64,000 nucleotides of DNA from Serratia odorifera (lineage in GTDB: Bacteria > Pseudomonadota > Gammaproteobacteria > Enterobacterales > Enterobacteriaceae): contig NZ_LR134117.1 in NCBI RefSeq assembly GCF_900635445.1, positions 620,001-684,000 of the forward strand, written 5' to 3'. Below the pieces are notes generated by a model, which saw only the letters and a program-made list of their open reading frames with translations, was not told the origin of the DNA and did no database searches. A program made the translations under genes and the position numbers. This document shows, one piece after another, positions 1 to 9,073 of the stretch (the stretch's first letter is position 1; every line of letters begins with the position of its first letter).

Positions 1-49
1 TCATCTGACGGCGTTAGTCCCTGCGGCGTTGTTGCCAAGCCAGGCATAA
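1..49 (+). CDS. C-terminal end of a gene, probably hutH (partial)
   Basis: The frame starting at base 2 is open for 15 codons and ends in TAA at 47-49, giving a tail ending LVPAALLPSQA. A short hydrophobic tail of this kind is typical of histidine ammonia-lyase C termini. In Pseudomonas hut clusters, as I recall them, hutH sits directly before the permease gene that follows here. Only 15 residues are visible, so the identification leans mainly on context. Confidence 0.35.
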   Translation, partial: HLTALVPAALLPSQA

Positions 50-78
50 CCGCCGCTACCCTACATCAAGTTCGTACC

Positions 79-107
79 TATCCCGCCGGGACAACCCTGG
101 CGGGATA
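79..107. repeat. Perfect 9-bp inverted repeat (hairpin)
   Basis: TATCCCGCC and GGCGGGATA flank an 11-base loop between the upstream gene end and the permease start. There is no T-run on either side, so it may be a weak terminator, an mRNA-stabilising stem or a regulator site. Confidence 0.5.
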
Positions 108-148
108 GCGCTGCCCGTCCGATAACAACGCAAAATACGGAGAGCAAC

Positions 149-1552
149 ATGCGTAACGACGAAACACAACCTTCTCAGTTGCGGCGCGGCCTGAACGCGC
201 GGCACATTCGTTTTATGGCGCTCGGTTCAGCCATTGGTACCGGGCTGTTTTACGGTTCGGCCGGCGCTATCCAACTGGCCGGGCCGGCGGTACTGCTGGC
301 CTACCTGGTCGGCGGCGCGGCGGTGTTCATGGTGATGCGTGCACTGGGAGAAATGGCGGTACACCAGCCGGTTTCCGGTTCGTTCGGCCACTATGCCAGT
401 CACTACCTCGGCCCGCTGGCCGGTTTTCTGACCGGCTGGACCTATACCTTCGAAATGGTGATCGTCGCACTGGCGGACGTCACCGCCTTCGGCATTTACA
501 TGGGGCTGTGGTTCCCGGATGTCGCCCAGTGGGTGTGGGTATTGAGCATTATCTTCTTCATTGGCGCGCTCAACCTGTGCAACGTCAAGGTGTTTGGCGA
601 AATGGAATTCTGGCTGTCGCTGATCAAGGTCGCCGCGATCGTGGCGATGATCGTCGGCGGCGCGGCGGTCATGCTGTTTGGCTTCGGCCAGACCCAGGCC
701 GCCACCGGCTTTGACAACCTGTGGCAACACGGCGGTTTTATGCCGAACGGCATCGGCGGCGTGGTGGCCTCGCTGGCGGTGGTGATGTTCGCCTTTGGCG
801 GTATCGAAATCATTGGCATCACCGCCAGTGAAGCAAAGGATCCGGCCAAAATGCTACCGCGGGCGATCAATGCGGTACCGTTGCGCATCCTGCTGTTTTA
901 CGTGCTGACGCTGCTGGTACTGATGGCGATATACCCGTGGAACAGCATCGGCCAGAACGGCAGCCCGTTTGTCGAGATCTTCAGCAGTCTGGGCATCAGC
1001 TCTGCCGCTCACCTGCTTAACCTGGTGGTGATCACCGCCGCCATTTCCGCCATCAACAGCGATATTTTCGGCGCCGGCCGCATGATGTACGGCATGGCGC
1101 AGGAAGGTCAGGCGCCGAAGAGCTTTACCCGGCTGACCGGCAACGGCGTGCCGTGGATGACGGTGCTGGTGATGTCGCTGGCGCTGCTGCTGGGGGTGGT
1201 GCTCAACTACCTGATACCGAAACAGGTATTTATGATCATCGCCTCTATCGCTACCTTCGCCACCGTCTGGGTGTGGCTGATGATCCTGCTGTCGCAGATC
1301 GCCATGCGCCGCACGCTGAGCAAGGCGGAGATTGCCAGCCTGAGCTTCCCGGTACCGTGGTGGCCGCTGGCCCCCTTGCTGGCGACGGCGTTTATGTTCT
1401 TTGTGATTGGCCTGCTCGGTTACTTCGAGGAAAGCCGGATCGCACTGTATGTCGGACTGGTCTGGGTGGCATTGCTCACCCTGGCTTACTGGATGTGGGT
1501 GCGCAAAAAAGGCGGGGGATCACCTGTCGCCACCTCACCCCAGGGTCTGTAG
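149..1552 (+). CDS. hutT: Amino-acid permease, probable histidine permease HutT
   Basis: This 467-residue inner-membrane protein belongs to the amino acid-polyamine-organocation (APC) superfamily and resembles the ProY/HutT group. The N-terminal motif GSAIGTGLFYGSAGAI (near residue 27) is the unwound TM1 substrate-binding segment. About 12 hydrophobic segments follow, with the helix 6 motif FAFGGIEIIGITASEA near residue 215. The length is normal for the family and the frame is intact. It lies just before an ABC importer and a HutH-like gene, so histidine or urocanate is the likely substrate. The family also contains proline and aromatic permeases, so specificity is inferred from the neighbourhood. 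Confidence 0.8.
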   Translation: MRNDETQPSQLRRGLNARHIRFMALGSAIGTGLFYGSAGAIQLAGPAVLLAYLVGGAAVFMVMRALGEMAVHQPVSGSFGHYASHYLGPLAGFLTGWTYTFEMVIVALADVTAFGIYMGLWFPDVAQWVWVLSIIFFIGALNLCNVKVFGEMEFWLSLIKVAAIVAMIVGGAAVMLFGFGQTQAATGFDNLWQHGGFMPNGIGGVVASLAVVMFAFGGIEIIGITASEAKDPAKMLPRAINAVPLRILLFYVLTLLVLMAIYPWNSIGQNGSPFVEIFSSLGISSAAHLLNLVVITAAISAINSDIFGAGRMMYGMAQEGQAPKSFTRLTGNGVPWMTVLVMSLALLLGVVLNYLIPKQVFMIIASIATFATVWVWLMILLSQIAMRRTLSKAEIASLSFPVPWWPLAPLLATAFMFFVIGLLGYFEESRIALYVGLVWVALLTLAYWMWVRKKGGGSPVATSPQGL

Positions 1553-1557
1553 TGACG

Positions 1558-1578
1558 GGGCCCGCCGTTCCCGGGCCC
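1558..1578 (+). other. GC-rich hairpin between permease and hutX
   Basis: GGGCCCG and CGGGCCC form a 7-bp stem a few bases after the permease stop codon and about 38 bases before hutX. Only two T residues follow, so it is more likely an attenuating or mRNA-processing stem than a strong terminator. It could set the permease and the ABC importer at different expression levels. Confidence 0.4.
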
Positions 1579-1615
1579 TTACATTCTCCCAAACACATAA
1601 TGGGGAAAGATAATC

Positions 1616-2597
1616 ATGCAAACCACAACGTCAGTTATTTTTAAAACACTATGGGTACCGCTTATTGCACTCGGATTAACGTTTGCCAGCAGTTCTGCCA
1701 AGGCGGCCGGCTGGTGCGAGTCCGGCAAACCGGTCAAGTTTGCCGGACTGAACTGGGAAAGCGGCATGTTGCTGACCGACATCATGCAATACGTGCTGCA
1801 AAAAGGGTTATGACTGCAAAACCGATGCGCTGCCGGGTAACTCTATCACCATGGAGCAGGCGGTCGGCACCAACGATATCCAGGTGTTTGCCGAAGAGTG
1901 GATTGGCCGCAGTGAAGTGTGGAACAAGGCCGAAAAAGCCGGCAAGGCGGTCAGCGTCGGCGCGCCAATCGTTGGTGCGGTGGAAGGCTGGTATGTGCCA
2001 CGCTATGTGGTCGAAGGCGACGCCAAACGTAACATCAAGCCGTCGGCGCCCGATCTGAAAAGCATTCCGGATCTGGCGAAGTACGCGCAGGTATTCAAGG
2101 ATCAGGAAGAGCCGAACAAAGGCCGCTTCTATAACTGTCCGGCGGGCTGGACCTGCGAGCTGGACAACACCGCCATCCTGAAAAAATTCAAACTGGACGA
2201 CAAGCTGACCAATTTCCGCCCCGGCACCGGACCGGCGCTGGATACCGCCATTCTCTCCAGCTACCGCCGCGGCGAACCGATCCTGTTCTACTACTGGTCG
2301 CCTACGCCGCTGATGGGTCAGCTCGATTTGGTCAAACTGGAAGAACCCGGCGTGGATAAAAACATTCAGATCAAAGTCGGTCTTTCCAGCGTCTTCAATC
2401 AGCAGGCGCCAGAACTGGTGGCGGTGCTGGGCAAGATCAATCTGCCGCTCGATCTGCTGAACCAGAATCTGGCACGGATGAGCAAAGAGCGCATCCGTTC
2501 AGACAAGCTGGCGCTGGAGTTCTTCAAGCAGCACCCGGAAATCTGGCAAAGCTGGGTGAGCGAAGACGCAGCGAAGAAAATCCAGGCGTCCCTGTAA
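1616..2597 (+). CDS. hutX: ABC importer substrate-binding protein, HutX-like (frameshift)
   Basis: This is a periplasmic binding protein of the glycine-betaine/choline (OpuAC) family. The N terminus is a Sec signal peptide with a hydrophobic core and an AKAAG cleavage region near residue 30. The mature part begins with a WCESGKPVKFAGLNWESG motif. The frame breaks near 1804-1806, where one extra G in AAAAAGGG turns LQKGYDCKTD into a stop. Removing it joins smoothly to the rest through GNSITMEQAVGTNDIQVF. It is followed by matching permease and ATPase genes. The family binds quaternary amines, proline or histidine; the hut context favours histidine. Confidence 0.8.
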
Positions 2598-2660
2598 GGC
2601 GACTGACGTTAGATAACTACCGGGGCCGGCTGAACCCCGGTCCAGACAGGGGCTATATCT

Positions 2661-3515
2661 ATGTTTCCAGAACGCTTTACCTTCTCGATTGCCGATTGGA
2701 TTAATGGCTGGGTCGATATCCTGGTCAACAACTACGGCGATATGTTTCGCAACATTTCCGACAGCCTGCTGTGGGCGGTGATTCAACTGGAAGGCCTGCT
2801 GCGTGCTACGCCGTGGTGGCTAATGCTGGCGGTCGTCGGCTTGCTGGCCTGGCATGCGACCCGCCGCTGGCTGCCGACAGCGGTGATGGTCGGGCTGCTG
2901 CTGCTGGTTGGCGCCGCCGGCATGTGGGACAAACTGATGCAAACGCTGGCGCTGGTGCTGGTTGCTACGCTGCTGGCGGTGATCATCGGCATCCCACAGG
3001 GTATTTTGGCCGCGCGCAGCGATCGCGTGCGGGCGGTGATGATGCCGCTGATGGACGTAATGCAGACCATGCCAAGCTTTGTCTATCTGATCCCGGTGCT
3101 GATGCTGTTCGGCCTGGGCAAGGTGCCAGCGATCCTGGCGACGGTGATTTACGCCACGCCGCCGCTGATCCGCCTGACCGATCTGGGTATTCGCCAGGTC
3201 GATAAGGAAGTGATGGAGTCGGTCACCGCATTTGGTGCCAACCGGTGGCAAAAACTGTTCGGCGTCCAGCTGCCGCTGGCACTGCCGAGCATTATGGCCG
3301 GTATCAACCAAACCACCATGATGTCGCTGTCAATGGTGGTGGTGGCGTCGATGATCGGCGCACGCGGGCTGGGCGAGGACGTACTGGTGGGCATCCAGAC
3401 GCTGAACGTCGGGCTGGGGCTGGAAGCCGGCCTGGCCATTGTCATTCTCGCCGTGGTCATTGACCGCATCACTCAGGCCTATGGCCGCTCTGCGGTTGTT
3501 GCGAGGGAATCCTGA
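2661..3515 (+). CDS. hutW: ABC importer permease, HutW-like
   Basis: This 284-residue inner-membrane permease is of the ProW/OpuAB type (binding-protein-dependent transport system inner-membrane component). It has a hydrophobic N-terminal region from about residue 28. A cytoplasmic loop near residue 175 carries the EAA-like motif (ESVTAFGANRWQKLFGVQLP) that contacts the ATPase. The gene ends TGATG, overlapping the ATG of the next gene by one base, which implies translational coupling. The frame is intact. With hutX and hutV it forms a three-part importer. Confidence 0.85.
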   Translation: MFPERFTFSIADWINGWVDILVNNYGDMFRNISDSLLWAVIQLEGLLRATPWWLMLAVVGLLAWHATRRWLPTAVMVGLLLLVGAAGMWDKLMQTLALVLVATLLAVIIGIPQGILAARSDRVRAVMMPLMDVMQTMPSFVYLIPVLMLFGLGKVPAILATVIYATPPLIRLTDLGIRQVDKEVMESVTAFGANRWQKLFGVQLPLALPSIMAGINQTTMMSLSMVVVASMIGARGLGEDVLVGIQTLNVGLGLEAGLAIVILAVVIDRITQAYGRSAVVARES

Positions 3516-4372
3516 TGAATAAAATCGAAATCAAAAACGTTTACAAGATCTTCGGCCAACGCACCACCGAGGCGCTGGCGCTGAGCCAGCAAGGGAAAAC
3601 CAAGCCAGAGGTGCAGTCAGCAACCGGCTGCGTGATCGGCGTACACGATCTGTCGATGAGCATCGCTGCCGGTGAGATTTTTGTCATTATGGGGTTGTCC
3701 GGATCGGGAAAATCCACCCTGGTGCGCCACTTCAACCGCCTGATCGAGCCGACCAGCGGCGAGATCCTGGTCGACGGCGAAGACATTCTGCGCTACGACG
3801 AAAAACAGCTCGAACATTTTCGCCGGCACAAAATCAGTATGGTGTTCCAGAGCTTCGGCCTGCTGCCGCATAAGACGGTGCTGGAGAACGTCGGCTACGG
3901 CCTGAAGGTGCGCGGTGAAACCAGAGAAGTTTTTCAGGCGCGAGCGCAACACTGGATCGACACCGTTGGCCTGAAAGGCTATGAGAAATCCTATCCGCAT
4001 CAACTTTCCGGCGGTATGCGCCAACGCGTCGGACTGGCGCGCGCCCTGGCCACCGACACCGATATCATTCTGCTGGATGAAGCGTTCAGCGCCCTCGATC
4101 CGCTGATCCGCGCCGAGATGCAGGATCAACTGCTGGCACTGCAAAAAGAGCTGCATAAGACGCTGGTATTCATCACTCACGATCTGGATGAAGCGGTACG
4201 CATCGGTAACCGTATCGCCATCTTGAAGGACGGCAAGCTGATCCAGGTCGGCACCCCGCAGGAGATCCTGAATAATCCGGCAGATGAATACGTCAACCGT
4301 TTTGTACAGCGCCGATTGGCGCTGGATGAAAACATGCAAAAACCGCGTCCAATGATGATGGCCAGCGCCTGA
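3515..4372 (+). CDS. hutV: ABC importer ATP-binding protein, HutV-like
   Basis: This 285-residue ATPase is of the ProV/OpuAA type. All nucleotide-binding motifs are present: Walker A GLSGSGKST (near residue 68), Q-loop in MVFQSFGLLPH, signature LSGGMRQRV, Walker B IILLDEAFSALD, and the H-loop in FITHDLDEA. ProV has tandem CBS domains after the ATPase core. Here the protein ends soon after the core (FVQRRLALDEN...), so the osmosensing CBS part is missing. This fits a nutrient importer better than an osmoprotectant one. Its start overlaps the hutW stop by one base, and the HutH-like gene follows after 8 bases. Confidence 0.85.
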   Translation: MNKIEIKNVYKIFGQRTTEALALSQQGKTKPEVQSATGCVIGVHDLSMSIAAGEIFVIMGLSGSGKSTLVRHFNRLIEPTSGEILVDGEDILRYDEKQLEHFRRHKISMVFQSFGLLPHKTVLENVGYGLKVRGETREVFQARAQHWIDTVGLKGYEKSYPHQLSGGMRQRVGLARALATDTDIILLDEAFSALDPLIRAEMQDQLLALQKELHKTLVFITHDLDEAVRIGNRIAILKDGKLIQVGTPQEILNNPADEYVNRFVQRRLALDENMQKPRPMMMASA

Positions 4373-4380
4373 GGAGAACC

Positions 4381-5911
4381 ATGATGCATTCCGTTTCCGG
4401 CGTGGAGATTGATCGCCAGCCGCTGCGCTGGCAGGACGTGGTGGCAGTAGCGCGCGACGGTGCGCCGCTCAGCCTGTCCCCTGCCGCCTGGGCGCGTATC
4501 GACAATGCGCACGGCATCGTCAGGCAGATTGTCGACGGCGAACAGCGCGCTTACGGCATTAATACCGGACTCGGCGCGCTGTGCAATCAGGCGCTGCACA
4601 GTGAACAGTTGGCGCAACTGTCACGCAATACCCTGCTGAGCCATGCCTGCGGTGTCGGTGCGCCGCTCAGCGATAGCCAGACGCGGGCGATCGTCTGCTG
4701 CGCCGTGATCAATTACAGCCACGGCAAATCCGGCATCCAGCGTCCGCTGGTGGAAGCGCTGCTGGCGTTGCTCAACCGTGGCATTACGCCACAGGTACCT
4801 GCGCAGGGTTCGGTCGGCTATCTGACGCATATGGCGCACGTTGGCGTGGCGCTGCTTGGCCTCGGTCAGGTCAGCTATCGCGGACAGATTGTCGCCGCCA
4901 GCCAGGCACTGGCCGAGGAACAGATTGTGCTGCCACCGCTCGGCGCCAAGGACGGTCTGTGCCTGGTGAACGGTACGCCGTGCATGACCGGTCTGGCCTG
5001 CCTGGCACTGGCCGATGCCTGGAGTCTGCTGCGTTGGGGGCGATGTACTGGGTGCGATGAGTTTTGAAGCGTTACGCGGTCAGCAGGCGGCCTTCGACCA
5101 GGAGATCCTGGCCTTGAAGCCGCATCCCCGGCATGCAACAGGTGGGGCATAATTTGCGCGCCTTGCTGAGCGGCAGCGAAGTGATTGCCGCCGCAGAAGG
5201 CATCCGCACCCAGGATGCATTAAGCATTCGTTCCATACCACAGGTGCACGGCGCCTGCCGCGATCAGTGGGCGCATGCCGCACGGCAGATTGAAAACGAG
5301 CTGAACGGTGCCAGCGATAACCCACTGCTACTGGGCACACCGCAACGCTACCGTGTGGTATCGCAGGCCAATCCTCACGGCGAATCGGTAGCAATGGCCG
5401 CCGATCTGCTGGCGATTGCCCTGGCAGAACTGGGGGGGATCGCCGAACGCCGCATCGATCGCCTGATCAACCCACTGGTCAGCGGCCTGCCGGCGTTTCT
5501 GGTCAGCGAGCCGGGGGTCAACTCCGGCATGATGATCGCTCAATACGTCGCCGCCGCGCTGTGTGCGGAAAACCGCCAGTTGGCGCAGCCGTGCGTGGTG
5601 GACAACTACGTCACCTCGGCATTGCAGGAAGATCACCTCAGCCTCGGCACCGGTGCGGCGCTGCGCTTGCATAAGGGCGGTGGCCAACTGCCGACAGATT
5701 CTGGCGATTGAATACCTGCTGGCCGCCCAGGCGTTTGAGTTCCTGACGCCTGCCCGCTTCGGCGTCGGCACCGGGCGTGCCTGGCAACGGCTGCGGCAGA
5801 GCGTTGCGCCGTATCACCAGGATCGCTGGCTTGGCGCCGGATATTGCCGCCAGCGCCGCCCTGATTGCCGATGACGGTGTCCTGGCCGACATCACCCCGT
5901 ATCTCGCTTAA
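4381..5911 (+). CDS. hutH2: HutH-like ammonia-lyase homologue lacking the MIO tripeptide (four frameshifts)
   Basis: This is an aromatic amino-acid ammonia-lyase (HAL/PAL/TAL) family protein of about 508 residues, preceded by GAGGAG. Four single-base insertions break the frame: GGGGG near 5037-5041, CCCC near 5125, GGG near 5676, and TT near 5831. Removing them gives one continuous protein ending ADITPYLA. Conserved family parts include YGINTGLGALCN, LVNGTPCMTG and QEDHLSLGTGAALRLHK. After GSVG, where HutH has Ala-Ser-Gly (the self-cyclising MIO cofactor), this protein has Tyr147-Leu148-Thr149. The active-site Tyr of QDPYSLR is also replaced (QDALSIR). It therefore probably does not work as a classical histidine ammonia-lyase. 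The indels do not touch this stretch. I recall PA5093 next to an ABC transporter in Pseudomonas aeruginosa as the likely counterpart. Confidence 0.75.
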
Positions 5912-5957
5912 ACCGCTGCGGCCCTTTCGTCGATCAAAGGGCCGCGTCTCCCTGGAA

Positions 5958-7160
5958 TCACTTCACCTTTGCCAGCGCCTGTTCGATATCGGCGCGCAGA
6001 TCCTCCCACGTCTTCCAGACCGGCAGACAGACGGATCAATCCGTCACTGATGTGGTGACGTTGGCGCTCTTGCTCGCTGTAGGCCGAGTGAGTCATGCTC
6101 GCCGGGTGCTGCGCCAGCGTTTCGCAATCCCCCCAGGCTGACCGCCCGCAAGATCAATTGCAACGCGTTGAGGAAAGCGATGCCTGCCGCCATTCCACCT
6201 TTCAGTTCACAGGCGATCATGCCGCCGGGACGCGCCATCTGCCGCTGTGCCAGCGCGTACTGCGGAAAGGTGTCCAGGCCCGGATAATACACCTGCGCCA
6301 CCGCCGGATGGCGGGCAAGCATTTCCGCCAGCCGCTGAGCGGTATCGCAGTGTCGTTGCATACGCAGCGGCAGCGTCTTCCAAGCCACGTAGCAACAGCG
6401 CCGCATCTTGCGCCGACAGCACCGCACCGTTCATGTCCTTGAGGCCGATAAGGCGGATCTGTTGCGCCAGTTCCGAGGTGGTAATCACCAAGCCGGCCAG
6501 CAGATCGCCATGTCCACCAAGGTATTTGGTGGCAGAATGCACCACGATATCCGCCCCCCAGCGCCAGCGGCTGTTGCAGATACGGCGTGCAATAGGTGTT
6601 GTCGACCAGCAGCAGCGCGCGCTGGCGATGCGTAATCTCCGCCACCGCCTGAATATCCCACCAGACGCATGTTCGGATTGGCGGGCGTTTCGCAGTACAC
6701 CAGACGGGTACGCGGGCCAATGGCCGACGCCAGCTTCTCTGGCTGCGTCATGTCAACGTGCGTCACCTTGACGCCAAAACGTGCCAGACCATGATGAAAA
6801 TAACTGAACGTGCAACCATAAATGGTTTCATCAACGATCAGTTCATCGCCCGGCGCCAGCAGCGTCCAGCAACAGGCGGTCACCGCCCCCATGCCGGAGG
6901 AAAAGGCCACCGCCGCCTCGCCGCCCTCCCAGATTGGCAATACGCTGCTCCAGCAGGTGCAGGGTCGGGTTGGCAATGCGTGAATAAAAATAGCCGTGCT
7001 CAGTGCCGGCAAAGCAGGCACCGCCATACTCCGCCGAGGGAAAGGTAAAGGTCGAACTCATAAATACCGGTGGGCAAAGCGCGCCGTGATACTGCTGCGG
7101 ATCATAACCGTAATGAATCGCACGAGTGGCAAAAGCCTGTTTGACTGGATGAGTAGACAT
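5958..7160 (-). CDS. megL: Methionine gamma-lyase (six frameshifts)
   Basis: This cytosolic PLP enzyme of the Cys/Met-metabolism family splits methionine to methanethiol, 2-oxobutyrate and ammonia. The start MSTHPVKQAFATRAIHYGYD and the downstream YFYSRIANPT match the family. The PLP-lysine motif is SATKYLGGHGDLLAG, and the C-terminal SYGG-type region is SLGDCETLAQHPASMTHS. Six extra G residues on the coding strand (near 6928, 6660, 6558, 6380, 6132 and 6011) break the frame. Correcting them gives about 398 residues, normal for the family. It is the last gene after the SQR-like and DUF1641 genes. Cystathionine gamma-synthase or -lyase is the alternative. Confidence 0.8.
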
Positions 7161-7192
7161 AGACGCGTCCTGTACGATGAACAGTGGAAGAA

Positions 7193-7574
7193 TTACTCTT
7201 CGGGGGATTCCGCCGGTAAGCGGCTGCTACGCATACGCTGCCCGATGATTTGCAACGTGCGCAATACCAGCATCAACCCCAGCAGGGTATCCGGCTGGCG
7301 CAGCACCCCATATAACGCACGCAAACTGGCGGTCGGCGCATCGCGTTGCAGTTCGCTGTGCGCCATTTTTAGTGCCATGCCGCCTTCCCAACCCAATGCG
7401 GTGAGATCCTCAAACAGCCCTGCCAGTTTCTCCCACCAGCGCGTTGTCGGCGATATCGGTCAGATCCGACAGCAGCGACAGCAGGTCGACAACGTTGTCC
7501 AACCTGCCGCTCGCCAACAGCGGAGATAATTTATCCATCAGCGCCGTCAGCGACTCGTTCTGCGTTGCTTCCAT
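7193..7574 (-). CDS. DUF1641 protein (frameshift)
   Basis: This is a small acidic protein of about 126 residues, starting MEATQNESLTALMDKLSPLL and ending SSRLPAESPEE. The middle carries the helical DUF1641 pattern (...LTALGWEGGMALKMAHSELQ, LYGVLRQPDTLLGLMLVL). One extra base in the run near 7430 splits the frame. It starts 9 bases after the stop of the SQR-like gene, in the same operon. DUF1641 proteins often neighbour FAD-dependent sulfide:quinone-type oxidoreductases; their role is unknown. It may be an accessory or membrane-anchoring partner. Confidence 0.65.
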
Positions 7575-7583
7575 GGCGCCTCC

Positions 7584-8778
7584 TTAAATCAACCCGCGTA
7601 CCGTGGCCCAATACAGACCGCGGTTAAAATCCGTTGCGTAGCATGCCGCCCAGCTTGGTGGCCGGAGTCGGCACCACGTCGTGACGGTAGTCATAAACCA
7701 GCGGCATACCCGCCTGCAGCCCCATTTGCGCCACCGCCTGCACCTTGCCGTCGTAATGACAGATCGGTTGTCCAAGCCGCATTTCCGCTACGATATTGTC
7801 GGCAATCACCGGCGCCTGATTATGGCAAGACCCTCCAGCCTTGCTGATCGGCAGATCCACCGTATCGCCAATCACATACACTCCTTGGCTGGCCATAAAC
7901 CTGCAACGTTTGCGGATCGGTCGGCAGCCAGCCCTCACCGTTATCAATGTCGCTCAAACCGGTATTGCGTACCGCCTCCACCGCTCGGATCGGTGGCGTT
8001 GCCATCAGAATATCGAACGGTTGCTCTTCCCCCTCGGCGGAATAGGCCACGCGCCGTTCGGTATCCACCCGATCGAGAGTGAATCCCCGCTGGGTGCCTG
8101 ATGCCGCGCGCTTCAAATATCGCTGGCAACGCTTCACCGGTGGGGCGTTGTAAAAACAGGCAGTTGCGCAACAGCTGTGAAATCGTCGGATAGGTGTAAA
8201 CAATCTCGACCGCCTTGCGCACCCCGCGCCGCCGCAGATAATCATCCAGCATCAGCGTGGTTTCAATCGGTGCGATGCCGCACTGATGTGGGACGTTGGG
8301 AGTCTGTGGGAAGGAAACGGTAATAAAGATGCGGCCTTTTTCAATGGTCGCCAGCTTGTGCGCCAGTTGCCGTGCTGCCGTATATTGATAGAAATGATCG
8401 CCGGCCTGCGCCAGGGCCGGTTATTTTATCCGGCCAGGGAACGCAGCCGGTAGCGAATACCAAAAAATCGTAGCCGTATTTATTTCCGCTATGCGTTACA
8501 ACCTGGCGCTGCTGGAAATCAAAACGTTCCGCCTTATCGACGACAAATTTAATTTCTGGCCGCAACAGACTTTGCTGCGAGCGCATTAATTCCTGTTTAA
8601 AAAATGCATTAAACGCCACATACATAAATGCTGGCTTGTAATAATGCAGCGCCGTTTGCGATATCATTAATAACTCGACTTTATTATTAATAATTTCACG
8701 ATGCAGCTTGGCGGCAAGAAGGTTAGCCAGTATGGTGCCCCCCGTACCGCCACCGACGATCACAATTCTTTTGCGCAT
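7584..8778 (-). CDS. FAD-dependent oxidoreductase, sulfide:quinone-reductase-like (four frameshifts)
   Basis: About 396 residues after correction. The N terminus MRKRIVIVGGGTGGTILANLL is an FAD-binding Rossmann motif. The second conserved part is VFATGCVPWPDKI, and a third is GVYVIGDTVDLPISKAGGSCHNQAP, the C-terminal FAD site. Extra bases near 8425, 8095, 7901 and 7627 break the frame. I chose the start at 8778, with GGGGAA just upstream. Two cysteines typical of sulfide:quinone reductases are visible (ATGC, and PHQCGIAP). The usual third, C-terminal Cys appears absent: DGKVQAVAQMG lies where related proteins carry a DGKVxC-type motif. Flavocytochrome c-type or NADH dehydrogenase-like roles are alternatives. 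Confidence 0.65.
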
Positions 8779-8796
8779 GGTTCCCCACTCTGCCAA

Positions 8797-9023
8797 TTTT
8801 TATCACCTTGGCCACAGTATGAAGTTTATTTGCCAGAATTGAGTCTAGTAACAGATAAATATAACGCCAAACCAAATGGAATAAATAAATATTTATTTTT
8901 ATTAGTTAAATAAAACCAAAGGGATAAGAACATTGTTTAAATGAATTAATAATACAGGAAACTACTATCAAACTATTTATAACCGCACTCACCGTTATTA
9001 TTGCCTATACGATCGACAGGCAT
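8797..9023. other. AT-rich intergenic region between the SQR-like gene and eno
   Basis: This stretch is markedly richer in A+T than its surroundings and contains no convincing gene. It must hold the promoter of the leftward SQR-like operon. It lies beyond the 3' end of eno. Confidence 0.5.
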
Positions 9024-9048
9024 AAAAAAACCCGCCGTAGCGGGTTTT
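9024..9048 (-). terminator. Rho-independent terminator of eno
   Basis: AAAACCCGC and GCGGGTTTT form a 9-bp stem with a 4-base loop. Read leftward it is followed by a run of T. It lies 26 bases past the eno stop codon. Confidence 0.85.
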
Positions 9049-9073
9049 AAATTAATCACCAGGAAAAGCGTGA

